In this document: positions 19,116 to 27,132 of the stretch, piece after piece
Layout of the letters: every line of letters begins with the position of its first letter
How positions within the stretch are numbered: the stretch's first letter is position 1
Assembly (NCBI GenBank): GCA_943330855.2
Contig: CALQJI020000031.1
Location: 1 to 52,964, forward strand
DNA from: Klebsiella pneumoniae
Lineage (GTDB): Bacteria; Verrucomicrobiota; Verrucomicrobiia; Limisphaerales; SXTU01
Reading direction: 5' to 3'
DNA length: 52,964 nucleotides
Notes under the pieces: model-generated
What the model saw: the letters and a program-made list of their open reading frames with translations, nothing else
Database searches by the model: none
What the model was told of the DNA's origin: nothing
Position numbers and translations under genes: made by a program

Positions 19116-19219
19116 GGCAGCGAGCAGCTGCACCCGAGCGCCGCGCTGGCCGGGAAAGAGCGTTGCGGGAATTTGGCGAAGCCCTAAAGTTCGGTCCGCG
19201 TCCAAAGCCAAACTTGAAT

Positions 19220-20245
19220 ATGAAACTCGCATCTATCCTCTCCCGTCGCCTGTTTGCCGCGCTGCTTGCCACCACGTTCGTCGCCACTGCCAGCGCCGCT
19301 GAACCGACCTGGGTCACTTACGAGCCCAAGCCCGGCCCCGGCCAGGGCAAGCACATCGTGCTTATCGCTGGCGATGAGGAGTATCGCGGCGAGGAGGGCT
19401 TGCCGATGCTCGGGAAGATTCTCAGCCAGCGCCACGGCTTCAAATGCACCGTGCTCTTCTCCGTGGACGCCGAGGGTTTCATTAACCCCGACGCGGGCGG
19501 CAGTCTCTCCAACCCCGCCGCGCTCGATTCCGCCGACGCCATCGTGATGCTGCTGCGCTTCCGCCACTGGGATGACGATGCGAACAAGCGCTTCGAAGCC
19601 GCTGTGAACCGGGGCGTGTCCCTCATCGCGTTGCGCACGAGCACCCACGCCTTCAACGGCCTCAAGGGGCCTTACGAGAAGTGGAACTACGGCAACAAGG
19701 GCGGCTTCGGCAAGCAAGTGCTCGGCGAGACATGGATCACGCACTGGGGTCGGCACAAGGTCGAGGCGATGCTCGGCGTCATCGAGAAGGGTCAGGAAAA
19801 GAACCCGCTCTTCAATGGCGTGCAGCAAATCTTCGCCGACTCGGATGTCTATGAAGCCTACCCGCCCGCCGACGCGAAGATTCTTGTGCGCGGCCAGGTG
19901 CTCAAAGGCATGACCGCCGACACCGCCCCGGCCGATTACAAAAAGAAGCGGGCGACGGACAAGCAGGAGCAGGGCGTCAACGACCCGATGATGCCCGTGG
20001 TCTGGACCCGCGAGGTGAAGAACGAGGCGGGCAAGTCGAACAAGGTTTTCACCACCACGATGGGTGCGGCCACGGACCTCCAGAGCGAGGGCACGCGGCG
20101 GCTCGTCATTAACAGTGTCTTCTGGGGCCTTGGCCTCGAAATCCCGGCGAAGGCCAACGTGGACTACCTCGGCGACTACAAGCCCTCAATGTATTCCTTC
20201 AAGGGCTACAAGAAGGGCGTGAAACCCTCCGACCACAAGCTCTGA
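19220..20245 (+). CDS. Secreted ThuA-like domain protein
   Basis: The 341-residue protein starts with a signal peptide (MKLASILSRRLFAALLATTF, cleavage near ATASAAEP). The rest matches the ThuA-like (trehalose-utilisation, glutamine-amidotransferase-like) fold: HIVLIAGDEEYRGEEGLPML near the N-terminus, ADAIVMLLRFRHWDDDA, and NRGVSLIALRTSTHAFN. The family is common next to sugar-related genes in Planctomycetes and Verrucomicrobia, but its reaction is not well defined. The ATG at 19220 was chosen; the frame is open to 18980 only through the palindromic repeat. It is alone in orientation between repeats. Confidence 0.82.
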   Translation: MKLASILSRRLFAALLATTFVATASAAEPTWVTYEPKPGPGQGKHIVLIAGDEEYRGEEGLPMLGKILSQRHGFKCTVLFSVDAEGFINPDAGGSLSNPAALDSADAIVMLLRFRHWDDDANKRFEAAVNRGVSLIALRTSTHAFNGLKGPYEKWNYGNKGGFGKQVLGETWITHWGRHKVEAMLGVIEKGQEKNPLFNGVQQIFADSDVYEAYPPADAKILVRGQVLKGMTADTAPADYKKKRATDKQEQGVNDPMMPVVWTREVKNEAGKSNKVFTTTMGAATDLQSEGTRRLVINSVFWGLGLEIPAKANVDYLGDYKPSMYSFKGYKKGVKPSDHKL

Positions 20246-20298
20246 GCCACGCGGAACCGGACTTGCCGCGCGCGACACCAGCCCACCACTCTCACCGT

Positions 20299-20553
20299 AT
20301 GGGAATGCCCCAAACCCCCGTCACTTTCACGCCGGAGCAGGTGGCCGAGCTGAATGAGAAGCTCGGGACCATGCGCCACGACATCAACAACAACCTCTCG
20401 CTCATCGTGGCGGCGGTGGAGTTGATGCGGCGCAAGCCGGAAATTGCACCGCGCATGATTGAGAGCATCTCGCAGCAACCGGATAAAATCATCGTGCAGT
20501 TGCGGGGCTTCTCGGTGGAATTTGAGAAGACCTTCGGCATCACGCGGGAGTGA
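20299..20553 (+). CDS. Small protein resembling an isolated histidine-kinase dimerisation (DHp) helix pair
   Basis: The 84-residue protein is built around LGTMRHDINNNLSLIVAAVELMRRKPE and MIESISQQPDKIIVQLRGFSVEFEK. This looks like the H-box helix and second helix of a HisKA/HPt-type module, with H in RHDINNNLS as the candidate phospho-acceptor. There is no ATPase domain. A phosphorelay role is an inference from this local resemblance. The ATG at 20299 was chosen; the frame is open to 20263. Confidence 0.6.
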   Translation: MGMPQTPVTFTPEQVAELNEKLGTMRHDINNNLSLIVAAVELMRRKPEIAPRMIESISQQPDKIIVQLRGFSVEFEKTFGITRE

Positions 20554-20560
20554 GCGGGCG

Positions 20561-20622
20561 CTGTAGCGGCGGTCTGTGACCGCTGTTCCCCTCCGTTCGG
20601 CGCTCATAGAGAGCCGCTACAG
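20561..20622. repeat. REP-like cruciform palindrome
   Basis: CTGTAGCGGC (20561-20570) is exactly inverted at 20613-20622. A second hairpin, GCGGTC-TGT-GACCGC (20569-20583), lies inside the left arm. It fills the gap between two convergent genes, 7 bp after one stop codon and 7 bp before the other. Confidence 0.7.
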
Positions 20623-20629
20623 AGTGCGG

Positions 20630-21001
20630 CTATAACATCTGGCCCGTTGCCACCGATACGAGCCGGCGGTATTCCTCCTCGGAAACCAGCTTCGGCACTG
20701 CGTGGCAGACCTGCTCGAAGCCAGGGAAATTCCACAAGTTCGGAAAGTCACGGCACTGCTGTGGTTTCACCGACTGCACCGCGCAACTCCCGCCCTCGAG
20801 GAAAACACATTCGCCGTTGGGCTTGTCCATCAACGCGAGTCCGCGCCGGTCGCCGCGCAGCCGCGTGAACTGCTGAATGAACTCGCTTTCGCCCAAGCCA
20901 CGGAAGGCGGCGAGGCGGGAGATTTCTGCCTCCGTGAGCGTCACCTGTCCCGGCCAGCGGCAGCAGGCGGTGCAACGCTGGCATTCATGAAAGACTGGCA
21001 C
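20630..21001 (-). CDS. YkgJ-family cysteine-cluster protein
   Basis: The 123-residue protein has the family's N-terminal cluster (FHECQRCTACCRWPG) and later cysteines in GECVFLEGGSCAV and KPQQCRDFPNLWN. Such proteins are thought to bind a metal or Fe-S centre. The molecular role is unknown. It lies 81 bp downstream of prmC on the same strand and may be co-transcribed. Confidence 0.85.
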   Translation of the reverse strand: MPVFHECQRCTACCRWPGQVTLTEAEISRLAAFRGLGESEFIQQFTRLRGDRRGLALMDKPNGECVFLEGGSCAVQSVKPQQCRDFPNLWNFPGFEQVCHAVPKLVSEEEYRRLVSVATGQML

Positions 21002-21082
21002 GCGCGCGACAGTAGCGGCATCGGCACGGCTGGCAAGTGAGCGGAAAGAGGATGTCCCACTCGCGACGTTGACCGCGTGCGA

Positions 21083-21940
21083 CTACGCGCTAAGCCACGC
21101 TTCCAACACCCGCGGACGCCCTGTCAGGTCTCGGTGAACTGCGACGCCGCGCCAGCCAGAGCCGCTGAACAAACCCTCCAGCGCGGTTTCCTGCCCATCG
21201 CCAAACTCGGCGAACAAAGCGCCGCCAGCCTTCAGCCACGCCGGAGCCTCGTGTGCGAGCAGTCGGTAGAAATCCAAACCGTCCGTGCCGCCGTCCAACG
21301 CGGTGCGCGGGTCGAAGTCGCGCACCTCAGCTTGCAGCGTCGCAAGCTCGGCGGTCGGGATGTAGGGCGGGTTGGAAACGAGGAGGTCGAAGCTAAGTCC
21401 CGCAGCCAGCGCCGCGAAGCCGTTGCCATGGTGAAATGAAATGCGTTCCGTCAGCCCGTGCCTCTGCGCGTTCGCTCGTGCGAGTGCCAACGCTGCCTCC
21501 GAGATGTCGAGCGCGTGGACCTGCGCCGCCTTGCTGTGCGTCGCGAGCGCGATGGCCAGACAGCCCGTGCCCGTGCCGAAATCCAGCGCGATGGGCGCGG
21601 GTGAGGGGTTCTTCGTCAGCGCAGCGTTGGCCAGTTCCGCGAGCGTCTCGGTCTCGGGTCGCGGGATGAGCGCGTCGCGGTTGACCGAGATTTCCAAACC
21701 GACGAAGGACGTGGAGCCGACGAGGTGCTGGAGCGGCTCGCGCTTGGAGCGACGCTGGACGAGCGAGCGCAGCGCGGTGAGTTCCGGCTCGGCGAGCACG
21801 CGGTCGTGGTTCAGATAAAGTTGCAGGCGCGGCAGCTTGAGCAGATACGCGAGCAGCAGTTCGGCCTGCAAGCGCGGGGAGTCCACCCCGTGCCGTTGCA
21901 GGAATTCGGTGCTGCGTTGGATGACTTCGCGAACGGTCAT
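21083..21940 (-). CDS. prmC: Peptide chain release factor N5-glutamine methyltransferase
   Basis: The 285-residue PrmC/HemK has an N-terminal helical domain (TVREVIQRSTEFLQRHGVDS). The SAM-dependent fold carries the glycine-rich loop DFGTGTGCLAIAL near residues 120-132 and the catalytic NPPY motif at residues 190-193. IPRPETE (residues 92-98) is also diagnostic. The enzyme methylates the GGQ glutamine of RF1 and RF2 in the cytoplasm. Length is normal. No prfA gene is adjacent. Confidence 0.93.
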   Translation of the reverse strand: MTVREVIQRSTEFLQRHGVDSPRLQAELLLAYLLKLPRLQLYLNHDRVLAEPELTALRSLVQRRSKREPLQHLVGSTSFVGLEISVNRDALIPRPETETLAELANAALTKNPSPAPIALDFGTGTGCLAIALATHSKAAQVHALDISEAALALARANAQRHGLTERISFHHGNGFAALAAGLSFDLLVSNPPYIPTAELATLQAEVRDFDPRTALDGGTDGLDFYRLLAHEAPAWLKAGGALFAEFGDGQETALEGLFSGSGWRGVAVHRDLTGRPRVLEAWLSA

Positions 21941-22212
21941 GGCGTCAGCGTAACGAACCCGCCGCGCGACTCGAAGGCCTTTCGAGTGGAGTTTGGGCTA
22001 ATCTCAGCACCGCCTGGGGAACGCGGCATGCCATGCCGAAGTGGGTGAGTCGCGCCAGGGTGGTGAAAGTGCATGGCCTTCAGTTTTTGCGCGCGGGCTC
22101 CAGCGATTTCGCTGCCACCGCCTTGGGGCTTGATTTGATTCGCACGTTTGCAGAATAGTCCCCGCCGTTCGCCTGCGGCTTTAAGCCAACAGTTCGGCCG
22201 TCGTCGAAAAAA

Positions 22213-22491
22213 ATGAGCCGGAGCCGGGTGCAGGTGTTTTATTCGGGGCGCGTGCAGGGCGTGGGCTTCCGCTACACGGTGAAGCGGGTGGCGGCAGGCT
22301 ACGAACTCACTGGCATGGTGCGGAACTTGGCCGATGGCCGAGTGGAAATGGTGGCCGAGGGTGGGCGGGATGAGTTGGAAGCGTTCCAGCAGGGTATCCG
22401 GGACGCGGGGATGGCTGGGTTCATCCGGCAGGAAGCGGTCGAGTGGGCTGCGGCCCGGAATAATTTACGTGGTTTTGAGATAGTTCGTTAA
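22213..22491 (+). CDS. acyP: Acylphosphatase
   Basis: The 92-residue protein has the full acylphosphatase signature: GRVQGVGFRYTVKRVA with the catalytic Arg at position 20, and GMVRNLADGRVEMVAEG with the catalytic Asn at position 38. It hydrolyses carboxyl-phosphate bonds of acyl phosphates in the cytoplasm. Size is normal. It lies 10 bp before the metallophosphoesterase gene and probably leads that operon. Confidence 0.93.
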   Translation: MSRSRVQVFYSGRVQGVGFRYTVKRVAAGYELTGMVRNLADGRVEMVAEGGRDELEAFQQGIRDAGMAGFIRQEAVEWAAARNNLRGFEIVR

Positions 22492-22501
22492 ACGTTGTTC
22501 A

Positions 22502-23224
22502 ATGAAATACGCGATCATCGCCGACATCCACGCCAACTGGGAGGGTCTCCAGACTGTGCTGGCGGATGCGCAGGCCAACAAAGTGACCCACTACGCCTGC
22601 CTCGGCGATGTGGTCGGCTACAACGCGAACCCCAAGGAATGCCTCGACGTGATCCGCAAAATGGGAATGCCCGTGGTCAAGGGTAACCACGACGAATACT
22701 GCTCCGTGGACTCCGCCCTTGAGGGCTTCAACCCGCACGCCGCCGAGGCCGTCAACTGGACCCGCTCCCAGCTCGCCGAGGAGGACATCCTCTGGCTCCG
22801 CGAGTTGCGCTACATCCGGCTGGTCGCCAACTTTTCCATCGTCCACGCGACGCTCGATGGCCCCAAGCGCTGGGGTTACGTCTTCGACAAGCTCGCCGCC
22901 GCCGCCAGCTTCACCTACCAAAACACTGGCGTCTGCTTCTTCGGCCACACGCACGTCCCCGTGGCCTTTGTCCGCGACGCCACGGTCCGCGGCGGCACCT
23001 ACTCGAAGTTCAAGGTAGAGGCCGGCAAGAAATACTTCGTCAACGTCGGCAGCGTCGGTCAGCCGCGCGACGGCAACCCCAAGTGTGCCTACGTCATCTA
23101 CGACATGGACGAGCAGACCATCGAGCTGCGCCGCTTGGACTACGACATCGCGACCGCGCAGGCGAAGATTCGCGCTGTCGGTTTGCCCGAGCGACTGGCC
23201 GAACGCCTTGCGCTGGGCAAGTGA
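22502..23224 (+). CDS. Calcineurin-like metallophosphoesterase
   Basis: The 240-residue protein has the metal-binding motifs in order: D8 and H10 in ADIHANW, GDVVGY (D36), GNHDEY (N62, H63), H115 in IVHATL, and GHTHVP (H149, H151). This is the compact YfcE/PF12850-like group, acting on phosphodiesters or phosphomonoesters. The substrate is unknown. It forms an apparent operon with acyP and possibly the following GT9 gene. Confidence 0.88.
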   Translation: MKYAIIADIHANWEGLQTVLADAQANKVTHYACLGDVVGYNANPKECLDVIRKMGMPVVKGNHDEYCSVDSALEGFNPHAAEAVNWTRSQLAEEDILWLRELRYIRLVANFSIVHATLDGPKRWGYVFDKLAAAASFTYQNTGVCFFGHTHVPVAFVRDATVRGGTYSKFKVEAGKKYFVNVGSVGQPRDGNPKCAYVIYDMDEQTIELRRLDYDIATAQAKIRAVGLPERLAERLALGK

Positions 23225-23230
23225 AGCGAA

Positions 23231-23258
23231 GTTGAAAGTTGAAGGTTGAGAGTTGAAA
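23231..23258 (+). repeat. GTTGAAA-type heptamer array
   Basis: GTTGAAAGTTGAAGGTTGAG and a further AGTTGAAA follow directly after the metallophosphoesterase stop and run up to the start of the GT9 gene. The same unit recurs in one orientation or the other at 10932, 26669, 33888, 40343, 41555 and 41605. Confidence 0.75.
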
Positions 23259-23278
23259 GACCAGCCTCTGGCCTTCGA

Positions 23279-24298
23279 TTGAAGGTCCTCATTCTCAAAC
23301 CTAGCTCCCTCGGCGATGTGGTGCAGGCGCTCCCGCTCCTGCGCCTGCTCAAGCAGCACCGTCCCGACGCGGAAGTTCATTGGTGGCTTGCCTCCGAGTT
23401 GTGCCCGTTGCTGGCGGGCGATGCCGACCTCGCCACCGTTATCCCCTTCGAGCGCAAACGCTGGCGCTCGCCTACCTACTGGCCCGATGGCTTCGACCAA
23501 ATCCGCGCGCTGCGCGCCGCGCGCTACGACTGGGTCATTGACCTCCAAGGCCTCGCCCGCAGCGCCCTCTTCGCGTGGTTGGCGAATGGTGCCTTCACCA
23601 TCGGCCTCGAACTCGAACGCGAAGGCGCGCACCTCGCCTACGATCTCGCCGTCCCGCGTCCGAAGGACAAGCCACACGCCGTGGAGTGGTATCTCGCTGT
23701 CGCCCGCGCGTTGGGCATCCCCGTCCACGACTCGTTCGCGTGGCTGCCTGCGCGACCCGAGATTGCAGCCCAAGTCGAAACCAAGTGTCCGCACAACGGC
23801 GCCCGCTGGCTCGGCATCAACCCCGGCGCACGCTGGGACAACAAACGCTGGCCTGTCGAACACTTCACCGAACTCGTCCGCCAGCTCGCCGCGCGCGATG
23901 CGAACTTCCGCTTCGCCCTCTTCGGCGGCCCCGGCGACTGGCAGTTGACCGACACCATCCAGCGCGCCGCGCCCGACCGTTGCGTGAACTTCGCCGGCCG
24001 CACCGCGCTGCCCGAACTCATTGAACTCCTCCGCCGCTGTGAGTTGCTCGTCACCAACGACACCGGCCCCATGCACCTCGCCGCCGCGCTACGCAAACCC
24101 ATCGTCTCCCTCTTCGGCCCGACCTCGCCGGAGCAAACCGGCCCTTACGGACAAGAATCGTTTGCGCTGCGGCATCCGCTCCCGTGCGCCCCGTGCATGA
24201 AGAGCCGCTGCCACTGGGTGGAACCACTCGCGTGCCTGCGCGGGATTTCGCCAGCAAGTGTCGCGGACGAAGTCATGCGGCGGTTGGAGAAGAAGTAA
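23279..24298 (+). CDS. Glycosyltransferase family 9 (heptosyltransferase-like)
   Basis: The 339-residue protein starts KVLILKPSSLGDVVQALPLL, the GT9 N-terminal signature. The second domain has LGINPGARWDNKRWP and the sugar-nucleotide-binding segment LVTNDTGPMHLAAALRKPIVSLFGPTSPEQTGPYG. GT9 enzymes add heptose to the lipopolysaccharide inner core at the cytoplasmic membrane face. No ATG precedes the conserved start: a TTG at 23279 fits best, and a TTG at 23246 adds 11 residues encoded by the repeat. The repeat may have displaced the original start region. The stop codon touches another palindrome. Confidence 0.87.
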   Translation: MKVLILKPSSLGDVVQALPLLRLLKQHRPDAEVHWWLASELCPLLAGDADLATVIPFERKRWRSPTYWPDGFDQIRALRAARYDWVIDLQGLARSALFAWLANGAFTIGLELEREGAHLAYDLAVPRPKDKPHAVEWYLAVARALGIPVHDSFAWLPARPEIAAQVETKCPHNGARWLGINPGARWDNKRWPVEHFTELVRQLAARDANFRFALFGGPGDWQLTDTIQRAAPDRCVNFAGRTALPELIELLRRCELLVTNDTGPMHLAAALRKPIVSLFGPTSPEQTGPYGQESFALRHPLPCAPCMKSRCHWVEPLACLRGISPASVADEVMRRLEKK

Positions 24299-24368
24299 TT
24301 AGTGCTTAGTAATCAGTCAGCGGGTAGTCACGCCGTTTCCACTACTCGCTAATTACTAATCACTTTCC
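24297..24368. repeat. Palindromic repeat, family with GTGATTAGTAATTAG core, copy 1
   Basis: The left arm starts at the GT9 stop codon (AGTGCTTAGTAATCAG). The right arm (24341-24368) is its imperfect inversion and ends CTAATTACTAATCACTTTCC (24349-24368). That 20-bp string recurs exactly at 27581-27600. Confidence 0.75.
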
Positions 24369-24398
24369 CCACCGCACCTCCGCACCTACATTCCCCCC

Positions 24399-25280
24399 AT
24401 GCCGGAGACACCCAATGCCATCCGCAACACCCTCGCCGCCGTGCAGGACCACACGCGCGTTTACAAGGACTTCACCTACGTCTATCCCGTCATCTCGCGG
24501 CGCAGCGGCGGCCTCTCCATCGGCATTAACCTTAACCCCGACAAGGTCTGCAACTTCGACTGCGTTTACTGCGAGGTGGACCGCAAGACGCCCGGCAAGA
24601 CCTCCGTCGTGGACCTCGCCCAACTCCGCGACGAACTGACGGCCATGATTCAGTTCGCCCGCTCTGGCGGCCTCGCCCGCGAGCCGAAGTTCAACGAACT
24701 CCCGCCCGAACTCACCCAGACCGTGAAGGACATCGCCTTCAGCGGCGACGGTGAGCCGACCATGCTGCACAACTTCGACGAGTGCGTGCGCGTCGCCGCC
24801 GAGGTGAAGCGATCCGAGGGCCTCGACACGACCAAGCTCGTCCTCATCACCGACGCCGCCGGCCTCGACACCGGCAGCGTGAAGCGCGGCCTCGAAATCG
24901 TGGACGCCAACCAGGGCGAAGTCTGGGCCAAGCTCGACGCCGGCACCGAGGGCTACTACAAGCTCGTCAACCGCACCACCGTCCGCCTCGACCGCATCCT
25001 GCACAACCTCCTCGTTACCGCGCGGGCGCGGCCCATCATCATCCAGAGCCTCTTCCTGAAACTCCACGGTCAGCCCATGCCGCCGGAGGAACTGGCCGAG
25101 TATTGCTTCCGCCTGGAGGAACTCGTCCACGGCGGCGCGCAAATTCGGGAAGTCCACCTCTACACCATCGCCCGCCCCACGCCCGAACCGTTCTGCGGCA
25201 AGCTGACCAAGGCCGAACTCGAGGCGATGGCCGAAACGGTGCGGGAGAAGTCCGGGCTGAAGGTCGTGACGTTTGATTGA
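24399..25280 (+). CDS. Radical SAM protein, COG0731/TYW1-like
   Basis: The 293-residue protein has the radical SAM cluster motif CNFDCVYC (C51, C55, C58), preceded by SIGINLNPDKV. The SAM-binding strand is IAFSGDGEPTMLHNF, and KLVLITDAAGL and WAKLDAGTEGYY follow. These match the group of radical SAM enzymes annotated as wyosine-base-formation-like; in bacteria the reaction is not established. No flavodoxin partner is adjacent. The ATG at 24399 is 31 bp after the upstream repeat. Confidence 0.85.
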   Translation: MPETPNAIRNTLAAVQDHTRVYKDFTYVYPVISRRSGGLSIGINLNPDKVCNFDCVYCEVDRKTPGKTSVVDLAQLRDELTAMIQFARSGGLAREPKFNELPPELTQTVKDIAFSGDGEPTMLHNFDECVRVAAEVKRSEGLDTTKLVLITDAAGLDTGSVKRGLEIVDANQGEVWAKLDAGTEGYYKLVNRTTVRLDRILHNLLVTARARPIIIQSLFLKLHGQPMPPEELAEYCFRLEELVHGGAQIREVHLYTIARPTPEPFCGKLTKAELEAMAETVREKSGLKVVTFD

Positions 25281-25508
25281 ACAACACCATGCACCGCCTT
25301 CTCGTCACCGCTGAGTTGCTCTTTGGATGGCCACACCCAAAAGGCATCCGTGTATTGGGCAAGGTGAGTTCCCATACGGCGAGTGCTTCCTGATGAATCC
25401 TTCGTTGCGCCGCTAGATTCCTTGGCTTGGCCTTTGGTTGAGCAGGTTGTCGTGTGAAGGTGGTTTTCAGAGGCTCGTTGGACTGACCTTGTATGCGGTC
25501 TTGCTTGA

Positions 25509-25769
25509 AGAGGAGAGCGAGTCACGCTGGACACCACGCACGACCCGCTCTGGCAAGGCGTGGATTGGTCCGCCGCTGGCGAACCGGCGGCGGTGTATCG
25601 GTTAATGGTGCATCCAGCGGCGCAGGGTTTCCGCGCCATCCACCTCGATTGCTTCATCGCCAACCCCGCCATGCTCGGCCTCTACGAGCGCCTCGGCTAC
25701 CGCCGCACCGGCACCGCGACGATGCGCAAAGGCCCGTTCGTCTGCTTCGAGAAACTCCTCGCCCTGTAG
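25509..25769 (+). pseudogene. GNAT N-acetyltransferase remnant with internal deletion
   Basis: After an in-frame stop (25506-25508), the frame reads LDTTHDPLWQGVDWSAAG, PAAVYRLMVHPAAQG, then directly FRAIHLDCFIANPAMLGLYE and RLGYRRTG. In GNAT enzymes an acetyl-CoA-binding loop and helix of about 20 residues separate the VHPxxQG strand from the xIxLDxxxxN strand. That segment is absent and the N-terminus has no match upstream. I infer a decayed gene. Repeats follow directly after the stop. Confidence 0.7.
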
Positions 25770-25790
25770 GAGACTACGTGAGGAGTCTCA
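25766..25790. repeat. GTAGGAGAC...GAGGAGTCTCA repeat, copy 1
   Basis: The 25-bp unit overlaps the stop codon of the GNAT remnant. It recurs in reverse complement at 40470-40494 with one mismatch. Its halves GAGAC and GTCTC are inverted. Confidence 0.75.
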
Positions 25791-25844
25791 CTTCAGTTTT
25801 CGGATGGAAGGCGATGGAATGCCAACCGCACGCCACGACGAACG

Positions 25845-25962
25845 CCTTCTCCCTTCCTCGGGAGAAGGTGGCCGCAGGCCGGATGAGGGGTGGGGCCGAC
25901 AACGCCGACGCACATGACCCCTCACCCCGGCCCTCTCCCCTCATCCGATGGAGGGAGAGGGA
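25845..25962. repeat. Composite palindrome (GGGGTG / CACCCCGGCCCTCTCCC type), copy 1
   Basis: CCTTCTCCC and GGGAGAAGG form a first hairpin. GATGAGGGGTGGGGCC and the CCCCTCACCCCGGCCCTCTC region pair across the middle, and CTCTCCCCTCATC and GGGAGAGGG close it. A second, partial and interrupted copy lies at 42341-42654. The element fills the gap before the HAD-Nudix gene. Confidence 0.75.
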
Positions 25963-26040
25963 GCCAGCGCATGTGTCGCCTCCTACGGCCAGGAGGATTC
26001 CGTTGCATCCCTCCGCCGCCTCCGCAAAGTCTCCGCGCGC

Positions 26041-27132
26041 ATGATTCGGAACATCATCTTCGACTGGTCGGGCACGCTGGTGGATGACCTGCCCGCCGTG
26101 CTGCGCGCGACGAACCACTGCTTCGTCTCCGCCGGCAAACCGGAGCTGTCCCTCGACCAGTTCCGCGCCGAGTTCTGCCTGCCGTTCCAGCCCTTCTACG
26201 ACCGCCACCTGCCCGGCGTGCCGATGGCGCAATTGGAGAAATGGTTTCACGACCGCTTTCGCGAGGTGCAGGACCTGGTCGAACCGCTGCCGCACGCACG
26301 CGAGTTTCTGGTCTTCTGCCGCGAGCGCGGCGTGCGGACGTTCCTCCTGAGCACGGTGCATCCCGACCACTGGGAGACCCAGGCCGCGAGCTCGGACTTC
26401 GGGCGGTTCATTGACCGGCCCTACACCGGCGTCTGGGACAAGCGGCAGGTCATCCAGCAGCTCATCACCGAGAACGGCCTCGACCCGCAGGTCACCGTCT
26501 TCATCGGCGACATGGCGCACGACATCGAGACGGCCAAGCACGGCGGCATCCATTCCGTGGCCGTCCTCACGGGCTACAACAAGCTCCCGCAACTCCGCGC
26601 CGCCGCCCCCGACCTCATCGTCGAGCACCTCGGCGAACTCCGCGCCCTGCTGACGCAGAACGGAATGTCTCTCAACTCTCAACTTTCAACCCTCAACTCC
26701 CACCCCATTCCCATCTCCACCGTCGGCGGGCTCATCCGCGATGCCGACGGCCGCGTGCTGATGATTCGCACGCACAAGTGGTCGCACCTCTGGGGCATCC
26801 CCGGCGGCAAGATCAAGTGGGGCGAACGCTCCGAAGACGCGCTCCGCCGCGAACTGAAGGAGGAGACCGACCTCGACATCACGGACATCCGTTTCGTGCT
26901 GGTGCAGGACTGCATCCACTCGAAGGAGTTTTACCGCGACGCCCATTTTCTCCTGCTCAACTACACCTGCCGCGTCGCCGGCTCCGCCCCGCCCGTCACG
27001 CTGAACGACGAAGCGGAGGAGTTCCGTTGGGTGGAGCTAGCCGAGGCGCTGGCGATGGATCTGAACCAGCCGACGAGAATCTTGTTGGAAGACGTAGTGG
27101 GTAGCCGCCGAGGTGAAGAGGCGGAATCGTAA
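26041..27132 (+). CDS. HAD-like hydrolase fused to a Nudix hydrolase
   Basis: The 363-residue protein has two domains. Residues 1-208 are HAD-like: nucleophile D8 in IIFDWSGTLVDD, LLSTVHPDH, and FIGDMAHDIETAKHGG. The usual second Asp of DxD is Ser10, as in some phosphonatase-like members. Residues about 222-350 are a Nudix hydrolase with a complete Nudix box (GGKIKWGERSEDALRRELKE followed by ET). The linker NGMSLNSQLSTLNSHPIPIS is encoded by a CTCAACT-type heptamer repeat (26669-26700), so two neighbouring genes may have been joined by it. The last residues (GSRRGEEAES) and the stop lie in another palindrome. Substrates are unknown. Confidence 0.82.
   Translation: MIRNIIFDWSGTLVDDLPAVLRATNHCFVSAGKPELSLDQFRAEFCLPFQPFYDRHLPGVPMAQLEKWFHDRFREVQDLVEPLPHAREFLVFCRERGVRTFLLSTVHPDHWETQAASSDFGRFIDRPYTGVWDKRQVIQQLITENGLDPQVTVFIGDMAHDIETAKHGGIHSVAVLTGYNKLPQLRAAAPDLIVEHLGELRALLTQNGMSLNSQLSTLNSHPIPISTVGGLIRDADGRVLMIRTHKWSHLWGIPGGKIKWGERSEDALRRELKEETDLDITDIRFVLVQDCIHSKEFYRDAHFLLLNYTCRVAGSAPPVTLNDEAEEFRWVELAEALAMDLNQPTRILLEDVVGSRRGEEAES
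26669..26700 (+). repeat. CTCAACT-type heptamer array forming the HAD-Nudix linker
   Basis: CTCTCAACTCTCAACTTTCA and a further ACCCTCAACTCC are the inverted form of the GTTGAAA family. The array is in frame and lacks stops, and it encodes SLNSQLSTLNS between two otherwise complete domains. Confidence 0.75.

Noticed and set aside
25160..25672. Minus-strand 170-residue frame after the radical SAM gene
   Set aside because: It overlaps both the radical SAM gene and the GNAT remnant and shows no family motif; only a short middle part looks protein-like.
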